Source of the DNA: Phaeospirillum sp.
GTDB taxonomy: Bacteria; Pseudomonadota; Alphaproteobacteria; Rhodospirillales; Magnetospirillaceae
Reading direction: 5' to 3'
Assembly: GCA_030651575.1 (NCBI GenBank)
Contig: JAUSFB010000032.1
Location: forward strand, 210,001 to 274,000
Length of the DNA: 64,000 nucleotides
The notes beneath the pieces are model-generated. The model was not told where the DNA came from. It was given only the letters and a program-made list of their open reading frames with translations, and did not search any database. The translations under genes were made by a program, and so were the position numbers. Below, in pieces: positions 36,729-45,327 of the stretch (its first letter is position 1; every line of letters starts with the position of its first letter).

Positions 36729-36821
36729 GGTGATATCCCCTTCGTGTGGAAGTGGCCAGCATTCGAATGGGCGCGCCCCCGCCTGTCAAGCGATTAGGGA
36801 GGCGAAGCCAAACCTTGATCA

Positions 36822-38885
36822 TCACCCCAGCTGACCGTCAAGGGCCATGGGAGTCATGGGGCGGCCTAACAGAAACCCCTGAACCAGGTCGCACTTGCAG
36901 CCACGTAGGAAGTCCAGCTGTTCGGCGGTTTCGACGCCTTCCCCCACGGTCTCCAGGCCCAGGCCATGAGCCATGGTGACGATGGTTTCCACCAGACGGG
37001 CGGTATTGGGATCGGTCATGGCGCCCACCACGAAGGATCGATCGATTTTCAAGGTATCGAAGGGATAGCGTTGCAGATATCCCAATGACGAATACCCGGT
37101 GCCAAAATCGTCGATGGACAGCCGCACGCCGAGATCACAGAGCTTTCGCAGCGTCATTCCGGTCTCGGGACTGTCATCCATCAGCACACTCTCGGTGATT
37201 TCCAGCTCAAGCTGGTCCGGCGACAGGCCGGTCTCGTCCAGTTGCCGCCTGACCCAATCGCCGAAAGCGCCGCCCTGGAGTTGGCGCGGCGAAACATTGA
37301 CCGCCACCCGCAATCCATTACGCCGGCCGTTGAACAGTCCAAAGGCCTCCTTGCAGGCGGTGGCGACCACCCAGTCGCCGATTTCGCCGATCAGCCCGAC
37401 CTCCTCGGCCAAGCCGATAAAGCTGCCGGGCTGAAGCAAGGTGTCGGGCGGCCGCCGCCAGCGCACCAAGGCTTCCATACCCACCGGCGCATTAATCCGG
37501 AGATCGTAGAGTGGCTGATAATCAAGCCGCAGTTCCCCCCGCCCGGCGGCGCCACGCAGCTGACTTTCGAGCAGCAGGCGCTCTTGCATCCGCTCATTGA
37601 GCTCTCGGGTGAAGAATTGATAGCGGCCCCGGCCCTGCTCCTTGGCCTTGTACATGGACAGCTCGGCATTGCGCAGCAACACCTGACCATCGGCGGCGTC
37701 ATTGGGAAACATGCTGATCCCGATGCTGCCGGTGACAAAATGGTCCTGGCCAACGATGGAAAACGGCGGTGAAAAGACATCGACGATGCGATCCGCGACT
37801 TTTTGCACCGCGATCCCGTCATCGACCCCGGGCAGGATGATGACGAACTCGTCACCACCCATGCGCGCCAGGGTGTCGCCCTCTCGAATACAATCGGCCA
37901 GACGCAGCGCAGCCTCCTTCAGTAGCTGATCGCCGGCGGCATGCCCCAGGGAATCATTGACGTTCTTGAAGCGGTCGAGGTCGATATACAGCAGGGCGGT
38001 AGAAATATTGCGGCGATGGGCCGCGGCAATGCCTTGCTCCAAACGATCCAGCATCAGCAGACGGTTGGGCAGTCCGGTCAACTCGTCGTAATTGGCCTGT
38101 CGCAGCAGGCGCTCCTCATAGCTGCGCCGAACGGTGATGTCCTCCTTCACCGCGACAAAATTGGTGATGGCGCCATTGGCGTCCTCCAGGGGAGACACCG
38201 TGGCGTACTCCCAGAACAACTGGCCGTCGCGCCGCTGGTTGCAGAACTCGCCCCGCCACTCCTGACCGCTTCGGATGGTTGCCCACATAGCGCGGTAGGT
38301 TTCCTCGCCCCCATCCTTGCGATGGATGAAGTCGATCGGACGGCCGACCGATTCCCTGGCGGAATAACCCGTGGCCTTCTCGAACTTCGGGTTGACGTAG
38401 CCGATGACGCCTTCACGATCGGTGATCACCACCGAAACCGGGCTTTGCTCGGTGGCCAGCGACAGCACCCTGACCCGTTCTTCCGCCTGACGGCGCTGTA
38501 CACGCTCGTGCGCGTCACGGATCTCGCGCTCGATGGCCGGCACCAGACGAGCCAGACTAGCCTTGTCCAGGAAGTCGTGGGCGCCCCGCTTCAGCAGATT
38601 GACCGCATCCTCGGCCCGGACCACGCCAGACATGATAATGAAGGGAAGGTCGCGACCGCTTTCCTGAAGCGTCGCCAAGGCCGCCTCGGCACTGAAGGTC
38701 GGCAGATGGTAGTCGCTCAACACCACATCCCAACTCGACGTCGCGATCAGGGCCGAACGCATTTCATCACCGGTCTCCACCCGTCGGATCGACGGTGCAA
38801 AGCCACCGCGCAACAATTCCAGTTCCAGGAGCTCGGCATCGTCGGCGGAATCTTCCACCAGAAGCACGCTCAGGGGTTTACCCAT
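36822..38885 (-). CDS. Response regulator with PAS, GGDEF and EAL domains
   Basis: 687 residues: receiver (1-125, phospho-acceptor Asp58 in VVLSDYHLP), PAS (about 145-260, VVITDREGVIGYVNPKFEKA), GGDEF (active site GGDEF 343-347 with I-site REGD 5 residues before), and EAL (EAL at 471-473 in GMEALVRWRRP, ending DDFGTGYSSLGYL and KIDRSFV). Both catalytic motifs look intact, so it could make or break cyclic-di-GMP. It is last in an operon with a histidine kinase and two small receivers. It begins 11 bases after the preceding receiver gene. Confidence 0.93.
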   Translation of the reverse strand: MGKPLSVLLVEDSADDAELLELELLRGGFAPSIRRVETGDEMRSALIATSSWDVVLSDYHLPTFSAEAALATLQESGRDLPFIIMSGVVRAEDAVNLLKRGAHDFLDKASLARLVPAIEREIRDAHERVQRRQAEERVRVLSLATEQSPVSVVITDREGVIGYVNPKFEKATGYSARESVGRPIDFIHRKDGGEETYRAMWATIRSGQEWRGEFCNQRRDGQLFWEYATVSPLEDANGAITNFVAVKEDITVRRSYEERLLRQANYDELTGLPNRLLMLDRLEQGIAAAHRRNISTALLYIDLDRFKNVNDSLGHAAGDQLLKEAALRLADCIREGDTLARMGGDEFVIILPGVDDGIAVQKVADRIVDVFSPPFSIVGQDHFVTGSIGISMFPNDAADGQVLLRNAELSMYKAKEQGRGRYQFFTRELNERMQERLLLESQLRGAAGRGELRLDYQPLYDLRINAPVGMEALVRWRRPPDTLLQPGSFIGLAEEVGLIGEIGDWVVATACKEAFGLFNGRRNGLRVAVNVSPRQLQGGAFGDWVRRQLDETGLSPDQLELEITESVLMDDSPETGMTLRKLCDLGVRLSIDDFGTGYSSLGYLQRYPFDTLKIDRSFVVGAMTDPNTARLVETIVTMAHGLGLETVGEGVETAEQLDFLRGCKCDLVQGFLLGRPMTPMALDGQLG

Positions 38886-38896
38886 CCGAAGGCTCC

Positions 38897-39337
38897 TTAG
38901 GCCGGTGGCGCCAGATTCGTGACCAACCAGTAATGCTCCAATTGCCGAACCATTTCCGAGAAGGAGGCAAACCCGACCGGCTTGCGGATATAGCTGTTCA
39001 CACCACGATCATAACCGCCGATGATATCGGCCTCGTCGTCCGACGTGGTCAGGATGACCACGGGAACCCGGCGGGTTTCCTGACGTTCGCGCAGACGGCG
39101 CAGCACCTCCAGCCCCCCGATTCCGGGCAGTTGAAGATCAAGCAACACCAAGGACGGTAAATCCCGGACTTCCCTCTTGGCGTAGCGGTCAGTCATCCAC
39201 AGATATTCAAGCGCTTCTTCGCCGTCGCGAACCACGATGATCTCCGGAGTCACACGGCTGCTACGAAAAGCATGAAGTGCAAGTTCGACGTCGTCATCGT
39301 TGTCCTCGACCAAGAGAACCCGCGGCACCTTCGTCAT
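38897..39337 (-). CDS. Single-domain response regulator, Rcp1-like (copy 2)
   Basis: 146-residue receiver without an output domain. The acidic pocket is in VLLVEDNDDD, the phospho-acceptor is Asp67 in LVLLDLQLPG, the conserved Thr is in VVILTTSDDE and Lys in YIRKPVGF. It resembles the Rcp1 type that pairs with Cph1-like kinases. The ATG at 39335-39337 follows GAGGAGATC and lies 13 bases after the previous gene's stop. It is closely related to its neighbour (same order of motifs, same tail YWLVTNLAPP), so the two arose by tandem duplication. Confidence 0.92.
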   Translation of the reverse strand: MTKVPRVLLVEDNDDDVELALHAFRSSRVTPEIIVVRDGEEALEYLWMTDRYAKREVRDLPSLVLLDLQLPGIGGLEVLRRLRERQETRRVPVVILTTSDDEADIIGGYDRGVNSYIRKPVGFASFSEMVRQLEHYWLVTNLAPPA

Positions 39338-39350
39338 AGAAAAGATCTCC

Positions 39351-39788
39351 TCACATCGGCGGGGCGGTATTGGTGACAAGCCAATACTGCTGCAACTGTC
39401 TCATGATTTTGGTGAAGTCCTCGAACTGGACCGGCTTGCGGATATAGCTGTTGACGCCCAGATCATAACCTTCGGCGACGTCCTTTATCTCATCCGATGA
39501 CGTCAGGATGACCACGGGAATTCGGCGGGTTTCCGGACGCTGGCGCAAGGAGCGCAAGACTTCAAGCCCGCCAATTCCCGGAAGGTGGAGATCAAGCACC
39601 ATCAGGGCGGGGAGGTCATTGCTTGCCCGGTCAAGGTAGCGCCCGACACAAAACAGGTATTCCAGTGCTTCCTCGCCATCGCGAGTCACCATGACATCCG
39701 ATGCGATGTGGCTGATCCGGCAAGCGTGCAGCGCCAGCTCGACATCGTCGGGATTGTCCTCGACCAAAAGGATTTTATGACTTGTCAT
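39351..39788 (-). CDS. Single-domain response regulator, Rcp1-like (copy 1)
   Basis: 145-residue receiver. ILLVEDNPDD forms the acidic pocket, Asp66 in LMVLDLHLPG is the phospho-acceptor, and VVILTSSDEI and YIRKPVQF complete the site. The start at 39788 overlaps the 3' end of the histidine kinase gene by 14 bases, suggesting translational coupling. The protein is a paralogue of the next receiver; two single-domain receivers after one kinase suggest a phosphate branch or sink. Confidence 0.92.
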   Translation of the reverse strand: MTSHKILLVEDNPDDVELALHACRISHIASDVMVTRDGEEALEYLFCVGRYLDRASNDLPALMVLDLHLPGIGGLEVLRSLRQRPETRRIPVVILTSSDEIKDVAEGYDLGVNSYIRKPVQFEDFTKIMRQLQQYWLVTNTAPPM

Positions 39789-41388
39789 CGGGGCTTCCTC
39801 CCTCCCACAGGGTAAAGCGGAACGTCGCACCCTTGCCGATGGCCCCCTCGCCCCAGATTCTGCCGCCATGTCGCGCCAGAATGCGAACGACCGTGGCCAG
39901 GCCGATTCCGGTACCCTCGAACTCCTCGGGACGGTGCAGGCGACAGAACGGCATGAACAGTCTGTCAAGATAGTTCATGTCAAAACCAGCGCCATTATCG
40001 CGGACCACATAGACGGTGCGGTCATTGTCCGGCTCGGTCGTCAAAGTAATTTCCGCCGCCTTGTTATGGCGGGAGTATTTCCAGGCATTGCCTAGCAGGT
40101 TTTCCAAGACGGATTCGAGCAGGCGGCGGTCGCCCTCGGTCTTCAAATCCGGAGCGATGGTCACCATGACCGAACGCTGGGGCTCCTTCTCCCGCAGACG
40201 GGCCACCACCTTGGCCGCGAGATCCGACAGATTGACCTTCTCGATGGTTATCTCGCTCCGGGTCGAGCGTGACAGCTTGAGAAAGCTGTCGATCATCTCG
40301 GACATATCGTGGGCGCCGGCGCGAATACGTTCGAGGTAGTGATGAAAGCGGTCATCCAGCTTGGCCGTGTATTCGGTGTCGAGAATCTGACCAAATCCCT
40401 CGATCCGCCGCAATGGCGCCCGCAGATCGTGGGACACGGAATACGTGAACGAGTCGAGTTCCTTATTGCTCGCTTCCAGGTCGGCGGTCCGCTGGCGAAC
40501 CCTTTGCTCCAATTCGGAATTCAGGCGGGTGACCTCCTCCTCCGCCTTGCGACGGGCGGCGATGTCTTCCTCAAGCTCGGCGTTGACCTCGTGAAGTTCG
40601 CCATACAACTTCCGGAGCCCGGTGGACATGCCGTTGAAGGCCCCCACCATACGATCAAGCTCGTCTTCCTGGCTCGGACGCCGCCGGACCAGGGCCAGGG
40701 TGGGCGACGTACTGAGGTTGAAGGTCCCGACATACTGGGCGATGGAAACCAGATGACGGGTCACCAGCCGATAGACGATATACAAGATGAACATCGACAC
40801 CAGGAACGTCTTGATTCCCTGGCTGATCAGAATAATCACAGCCTTGTCAACAAGACGACTGTAGACACCGGACAGTGTTGCCTCGACATAGAGAAGTCCG
40901 ATGGCCTGTTCCGCGCTTTTATCTTTATTCTCAGCGTAGAGAATCTGGTATTCCTGAGTCAACACTGGTCCGACGCCCCGTTCGCCGATGGACACCAAGA
41001 CGCGCCGCTTCATGTTGCGCCCAATCTCGCGCACTTCAAGATACTGCATATCGGGCAGCCGCTTGATGCCTTCGATCTGCAACTGAATCTGGTCTACGTC
41101 CAGACTCCAGAGGCTCCCCCCCAGACTGCCCAGGTATCCGGTCTCGATATCGCCAAGGCGGTCTTGGATATCCTTAACCTGACTGCGGTAGTCGACATAG
41201 AGTTCGAACAACGTGGTGAGCAAGGTCACCGCCGTACTGAACAGGAAGATGGCCGTCAGCAATCTAAGGCCAATCCCACGCCCCATCGCCGCCGGCGGAC
41301 GCTCCGTCCCCGTCTCCGTCCCCTCGGTCGCGTCTGGCGTGACCGCCTCGGCATTGCTGGCGATAACACCCCTGTCGGTTTGGTTCAT
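39775..41388 (-). CDS. Membrane sensor histidine kinase with HAMP domain
   Basis: 537 residues. One membrane helix near residues 38-60 (LRLLTAIFLFSTAVTLLTTLF), a periplasmic sensor domain of about 115 residues, a second helix near 180-205, HAMP, coiled coil, then DHp with phospho-acceptor His320 in YSVSHDLRAPLRRIEGFG and an ATPase domain (NAWKYS, DNGAGFD, EGTGIGLATVVRILARHGG). The sensor has no family I can name. The kinase core is of the phytochrome-like HWE/HisKA class that partners Rcp1-type receivers, two of which follow. The ATG at 41388 sits behind GAGGAGGGG. Confidence 0.92.
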   Translation of the reverse strand: MNQTDRGVIASNAEAVTPDATEGTETGTERPPAAMGRGIGLRLLTAIFLFSTAVTLLTTLFELYVDYRSQVKDIQDRLGDIETGYLGSLGGSLWSLDVDQIQLQIEGIKRLPDMQYLEVREIGRNMKRRVLVSIGERGVGPVLTQEYQILYAENKDKSAEQAIGLLYVEATLSGVYSRLVDKAVIILISQGIKTFLVSMFILYIVYRLVTRHLVSIAQYVGTFNLSTSPTLALVRRRPSQEDELDRMVGAFNGMSTGLRKLYGELHEVNAELEEDIAARRKAEEEVTRLNSELEQRVRQRTADLEASNKELDSFTYSVSHDLRAPLRRIEGFGQILDTEYTAKLDDRFHHYLERIRAGAHDMSEMIDSFLKLSRSTRSEITIEKVNLSDLAAKVVARLREKEPQRSVMVTIAPDLKTEGDRRLLESVLENLLGNAWKYSRHNKAAEITLTTEPDNDRTVYVVRDNGAGFDMNYLDRLFMPFCRLHRPEEFEGTGIGLATVVRILARHGGRIWGEGAIGKGATFRFTLWEGGSPDDKS

Positions 41389-41492
41389 CAAACCCCTCCT
41401 CAGCGTATGGTACATCGCCCAATCAAAAGGGTGAAGCGCCGAGGTCATTAAATGACACGCTTTTTACGTCTGAAGAGTTGTGCTGCGAAATG

Positions 41493-41542
41493 ATCAGGTA
41501 AACGCATTGGAATTCCATGAAAGTCCGATGGAATGGCCTGAT
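41493..41542. promoter_or_regulatory. Nested dyad symmetry in the phaC upstream region
   Basis: Outer arms ATCAGG (41493-41498) and CCTGAT (41537-41542) enclose inner arms ATTCCAT (41512-41518) and ATGGAAT (41528-41534). This could be an operator for two dimers or a hairpin-forming RNA. Function not known. Confidence 0.35.
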
Positions 41543-41675
41543 TGCAAAGTCTTCGCGACAGCCATGATGGAGAGAAGCTAATAATTGCCGTGAGAATGGT
41601 TGTAAAGTCAACAACATCACCATCTTAACGTGTTGTTAAATTGTGGAACTCACGTCGCAATTAAACGTAAATTAG

Positions 41676-41710
41676 TAGCTCAAATATAGTACAGCTATAT
41701 GCAGGAGCTA
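41676..41710 (+). promoter_or_regulatory. Hairpin covering the phaC ribosome-binding site
   Basis: Outer arms TAGCTC (41676-41681) and GAGCTA (41705-41710) and inner arms ATATAG (41684-41689) and CTATAT (41695-41700) form a stacked stem around loop TACAG. The outer right arm overlaps the Shine-Dalgarno AGGAG (41703-41707), 7 bases before the ATG. In RNA this would hide the ribosome site. If transcription starts downstream of 41676 the structure instead acts as DNA. Confidence 0.45.
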
Positions 41711-41714
41711 CATA

Positions 41715-43646
41715 ATGCACGCAAAAAACGATTCAACAGTCGGGGCGGGCCAAACTCCACCGATCCTTGGACCATGGCCCCAGACCTTACCGACCCAGGT
41801 CCTGGAACAAACCTCCGCATTAGTGGAGCTTTTGAGAAAGCCACCCAGCGACCTGGCCGAGGGAGCAAGCCGGCTGCTTGTCATCGCCGGACAACTGACG
41901 GAACAGATCATCACCCTGCCCGCCGCCGCCTCGGAAAAAGCCGCCGTTCTTCTGCGGGCCATGGCGTCGAAGCCAGAGCAGGCGCCTCAGCGCGAACCAG
42001 ACAGCAAGGTCAAGCTCGCCTCGCCATTCATCGGCAGCGTCGAACCGCAGGATATCGTGGCGGTCCTGACGGAGCTTAACAGCCACCTGCTGGACAAGCC
42101 TCATGTCGTGTTGGAAGAGACCGCCCGATATTTCCGAGACATGGGACAAATCATGGCGGGAAAAATGAGCCTCGCCCCCGCCAAGGGTGACCGGCGCTTT
42201 TCGGACAATGCCTGGAGCGACAGCCCGTTTCACCGCATGGCGCTGCACGGTTACCTGAGCTGGTCGACGGCGCTGAATCGGATCATCGATCGGGCCGGCG
42301 CCGATACCGCCACCACCGAACGCATGCGTTATGTCAGCTCTTTGTTCACCGACGCTCTTTCACCCGACAACACCCTGATCGGCAACCCGATGGCGCTGAA
42401 AGCAGCGGTCGAGACGGCCGGAGGCAGTCTCCTGGACGGAATGCGCAACCTGCTCCGGGATCTTGGCGAGAAAAACACCACACCGGCCCAAGTGGATAAG
42501 GGGGCCTTTCGGGTGGGCGGGAATCTTGCGGCAACCCCTGGCGCCGTGGTTTTTCAAAATGAAGTGCTGGAATTGATTCAGTATGCCCCCGTCACCGCCG
42601 AGGTGTTCTCCATCCCGATCATGATGGTGCCTCCAGTGGTCAATAAATTTTATATGATGGATATGGCGCCGGATCGCAGCCTGGTTCAGCACCTTGTGGA
42701 AAAGGGCTTTCAGCCCTTCATGATCAGCTGGCGCAACCCAAAGCCGGAACACCGCCATTGGGGCCTCAATACCTATGTATCGGCCATGCTGGAGGCCATC
42801 GCCGCCATGCGCGACATCACCGGCAGCCCAACGGTGAACGTGTTCACCATCTGCACCGGAGCGGTCCCCCTGGCGGCTCTTCTGGGATACATGGCGGCAA
42901 AGAAGATCGACGGCGTCAACTCGGCGACCACGGTAGTCTCGATCATCGACAGCAATGAGGGACGCTCGCTAGGGCTGTTCGCCACGCCGAAGACCATCAG
43001 GGCGGCTAAACGCCGTTCCGAGGCCAAGGGCATCCTGACCGGCGAGGAAATGGCCAAGGTGTTCACCTGGATGCGGCCGCGCGACCTTGTCTGGAATTAC
43101 TGGATCAACAACTACCTGCTGGGCAAACAGCCCCCCGCGCTGGACATCCTTTACTGGAACAACGACCCCACCCGCCTGACGGCGCGAATGCACGCCCAAT
43201 TGCTGGACGTCTATTACGAGGATCTGTTGAGAACACCCGGCGGCATCAGCATCTTTGAAACCCCGATCGATCTGTCCAAGGTCACATGCGACAGCTACGT
43301 GGTGGGCGGCATCACCGACCATATCAGCATCTGGTCCGGCGTCTACCGGTCGGCACAGCTCTATGGCGGCAAGTTCGAGTTTGTCCTTCACTCCAGCGGC
43401 CACGTCCAGTCGGTCATCACGCCCCCCGGCACCCCAAAGGCCAGGTATTTCGTCAACCCGAAGACTCCCAAGGACCCGGAGGAGTGGATCGCCAAGGCCG
43501 AGGCCCGGCCTGATTCGTGGTGGGATCATTGGTGTGAGTGGCTGATCCGGCACTCGGCGGAGAAACGCCCCGCCCCAGTCCAGCCGGGAAGCGATCGGTT
43601 CCCGGCCGGAGCCAAGGCGCCGGGCGCCTACGTCATGGAGACTTGA
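41715..43646 (+). CDS. phaC: Poly(3-hydroxyalkanoate) synthase, class I, atypical nucleophile elbow
   Basis: Polymerises hydroxyacyl-CoA into storage polyester at the granule surface. 643 residues, alpha/beta-hydrolase fold. The catalytic triad can be read as Cys380, Asp535 (GGITDHISIW) and His563 (SSGHVQSVITPP). Triad spacing is 155 and 28 residues, matching the family. The N-terminal extension and core motifs (NKFYMMDMAPDRSLVQHLVE) fit class I. The nucleophile elbow is FTICTGAV where typical synthases have G-x-C-x-G-G, so the first glycine is threonine and the last is alanine. Activity may be altered. The ATG at 41715 follows AGGAG. The stop overlaps the convergent DUF2889 gene by 14 bases. 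Confidence 0.9.
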   Translation: MHAKNDSTVGAGQTPPILGPWPQTLPTQVLEQTSALVELLRKPPSDLAEGASRLLVIAGQLTEQIITLPAAASEKAAVLLRAMASKPEQAPQREPDSKVKLASPFIGSVEPQDIVAVLTELNSHLLDKPHVVLEETARYFRDMGQIMAGKMSLAPAKGDRRFSDNAWSDSPFHRMALHGYLSWSTALNRIIDRAGADTATTERMRYVSSLFTDALSPDNTLIGNPMALKAAVETAGGSLLDGMRNLLRDLGEKNTTPAQVDKGAFRVGGNLAATPGAVVFQNEVLELIQYAPVTAEVFSIPIMMVPPVVNKFYMMDMAPDRSLVQHLVEKGFQPFMISWRNPKPEHRHWGLNTYVSAMLEAIAAMRDITGSPTVNVFTICTGAVPLAALLGYMAAKKIDGVNSATTVVSIIDSNEGRSLGLFATPKTIRAAKRRSEAKGILTGEEMAKVFTWMRPRDLVWNYWINNYLLGKQPPALDILYWNNDPTRLTARMHAQLLDVYYEDLLRTPGGISIFETPIDLSKVTCDSYVVGGITDHISIWSGVYRSAQLYGGKFEFVLHSSGHVQSVITPPGTPKARYFVNPKTPKDPEEWIAKAEARPDSWWDHWCEWLIRHSAEKRPAPVQPGSDRFPAGAKAPGAYVMET

Positions 43647-44196
43647 TCCCGTCATCGCCACGGGTGGAATAGGCCGGCCACTGGCTGGCCACCACTTCGC
43701 CATCGGCGGCGAAGCCGTGGCAGCTGTCGATCAGGGCGGGCTTGCCATCGGCTTGCAAACGATCATTCCGCAGCAGCGGATAGATCGTCTGGAACGCCGT
43801 GGAGGCAATCCCGCCCAGCAGCTCAATAATATGAGTGCATCCATGACGACCTCCAAAGCGGTTGCGCACCTCGCGCATGAAGCCGCTGGTCAGGCAAAGC
43901 CCCGCTAATGCCGAAAATGCGGGCGCGATGTCGCCGCACATGGGAAACGGGGCGAAGTCGGTCACAGCCTCGGCCCGATAGATTAGGAAGTGATCATCCA
44001 CCGTAACGATAACACGCATTTCATGAATTGGCTCACCGGCCTGAATATGCTTGCGGTAGAGACCTTCCAAATCATAACCTTTAACGTCGATTAACGTTCC
44101 TTCCATATCCCACAGACCGTCGTCGCGGCGGTAACCCTGGATGGTGATGGAGCGAGTGTGGATGGACTGGCGAGAAACATATGATTGCTGATGCAT
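43633..44196 (-). CDS. DUF2889 protein
   Basis: 187 residues. The block HTRSITIQGYRRDDGLWDME, GTLIDVKGYDL and FPMCGDIAPAFSALAGL, then GCTHIIELLGGIASTAFQTI, is typical of DUF2889, a family without known function that is seen in Alpha- and Betaproteobacteria. Conserved Cys and His (GRHGCTHIIELL) could bind a metal or act catalytically, by inference. The ATG at 44194-44196 is preceded by GGGAGCG. It converges with phaC and overlaps it by 14 bases, an arrangement that could couple them by antisense transcription. Confidence 0.75.
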   Translation of the reverse strand: MHQQSYVSRQSIHTRSITIQGYRRDDGLWDMEGTLIDVKGYDLEGLYRKHIQAGEPIHEMRVIVTVDDHFLIYRAEAVTDFAPFPMCGDIAPAFSALAGLCLTSGFMREVRNRFGGRHGCTHIIELLGGIASTAFQTIYPLLRNDRLQADGKPALIDSCHGFAADGEVVASQWPAYSTRGDDGIKSP

Positions 44197-44285
44197 AAGG
44201 TGGCGCTCCCGCATTATATGTATATTGTTGCGTGCATTTGCATGCGATATAACGCTTTAAATCATATGCAGCGTGACCAGTCAAA

Positions 44286-44301
44286 TTGTTGAGCGCAACA
44301 A
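44286..44301. promoter_or_regulatory. Palindrome TTGTTG-N4-CAACAA
   Basis: Perfect 6-base arms with a 4-base spacer (AGCG), about 90 bases from the DUF2889 start and 140 from the binding-protein start. Probably a dimeric regulator site; the regulator is unknown. Confidence 0.45.
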
Positions 44302-44365
44302 CCATGCTGGATATTGTGGTTTTGCTATCGATTCCGTCGACGTTTTAGGAAATAATACTTCCCAT

Positions 44366-44391
44366 GCAGGCAAAAGATTACTTTTGCTTGC
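44366..44391. promoter_or_regulatory. 11-base inverted repeat upstream of the binding-protein gene
   Basis: GCAGGCAAAAG, spacer ATTA, CTTTTGCTTGC: 10 of 11 pairs match. It ends 47 bases before the start codon, a typical position for a promoter-overlapping operator. No T-run follows, so it is not an obvious terminator. Confidence 0.5.
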
Positions 44392-44438
44392 ACAACAAAT
44401 AGTAAAGACCTGATTCCATCCGGGGGAGGGACCGCCAC

Positions 44439-45212
44439 ATGCCACCAACCACAATGTCTCGGTATTTTACTGCGCTAGGCTTGGCGGCGGGCATTATCTC
44501 GATCCCCCTTGCGGTATGGGCGCAATCCACCGCGCCGACCGCGCCGCCACGGGAATTGGAATACGTCTATCCCGACCAGTCGGTCTGGACCACCAAGGTC
44601 GACGAGCACGGCGATCCGGAGAACCCCCTGCTTCGTCTGGCGGCGGTGATGTTCGAGAAGGCCGGCATTCCCTGGCATGGCCGCCGCTATCCGGCCGCGC
44701 GCATGTTCAACTACCTGAATGACGGGACGGCGGAGTTTTCCATGCTGGTCAAGGCTCCGGCCCTGGCCGAATGTTGCCTCCTCAGCAAGGCTCCGGTCGC
44801 CAGCACCGAATTGCGGGTCTATCACATGCCGGACAAGCCTCCGATTCGAAGCAAGGAAGACTTGAACGGCAAACGGATCATCACCATTCGCGGCTACAGC
44901 TATGGCGGCCTGCTGACCTTCATCTCCGATCCAGCCAACGGCATCTCCAACAATACCGCGATCAAGCACGAGGCGGCCTTTGCCATGCTGGAGGCCGGTC
45001 GGGGCGACTATCTGCTCGACTATGCCGGACCGGCGATAGAAGTGCTGAACGGGCATCCCATCGGCGGAGTGCGCTATTCCCTGCTGTCCAAGCTTGACGT
45101 CTATCTTGTCTTGGCCAAGTCCTACCCGGACGCAAAGAATGTCATGGCTCGCCTGGAGGGGATCGTCGAGACCCTGAACAAGGAGGAGATCCTTGGCGTC
45201 CCAATGCGTTAG
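44439..45212 (+). CDS. Periplasmic substrate-binding protein (family 3-like)
   Basis: 257 residues. A signal peptide (residues 1-29, ending AVWAQS) precedes a small type II periplasmic-binding fold: YPAARMFNYLNDGTAEFSML, KEDLNGKRIITIRGYSYGG, and AMLEAGRGDYLLDYAGPAIE. No ABC permease or ATPase genes are nearby, so it may be a sensor partner rather than a transport component. Two adjacent cysteines (ALAECCLLSK) are unusual in a periplasmic protein. Ligand unknown. Confidence 0.75.
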   Translation: MPPTTMSRYFTALGLAAGIISIPLAVWAQSTAPTAPPRELEYVYPDQSVWTTKVDEHGDPENPLLRLAAVMFEKAGIPWHGRRYPAARMFNYLNDGTAEFSMLVKAPALAECCLLSKAPVASTELRVYHMPDKPPIRSKEDLNGKRIITIRGYSYGGLLTFISDPANGISNNTAIKHEAAFAMLEAGRGDYLLDYAGPAIEVLNGHPIGGVRYSLLSKLDVYLVLAKSYPDAKNVMARLEGIVETLNKEEILGVPMR

Positions 45213-45327
45213 GTTTTTTGCGCATACGGTGTCGGTCAAACCTGAAAATGATCTGACGGCGGCACTATCCCTCGCCATTTGAGATCAAACCGGACTTCTC
45301 CCCTTATGAAAGGAGAGAAACCGTATT

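Larger units (their letters stand above)
41389..41714. other. Divergent promoter region, AT-rich
   Basis: 326 bases between the kinase operon (leftward) and phaC (rightward), noticeably AT-rich in the phaC-proximal half. It contains a nested dyad at 41493-41542 and a hairpin over the phaC ribosome site at 41676-41710. No RNA gene was found. Confidence 0.6.
44197..44438. other. AT-rich divergent intergenic region with palindromes
   Basis: 242 bases between the DUF2889 gene and the binding-protein gene. Contains two dyads listed separately (44286-44301, 44366-44391). A GGGGGAGGGA ribosome site lies just before the binding-protein ATG. No small gene was found. Confidence 0.6.

Noticed and set aside
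40309-41451. 380-codon plus-strand frame antisense to the histidine kinase
   Set aside because: Mirror of the kinase reading frame without motifs or ribosome site.
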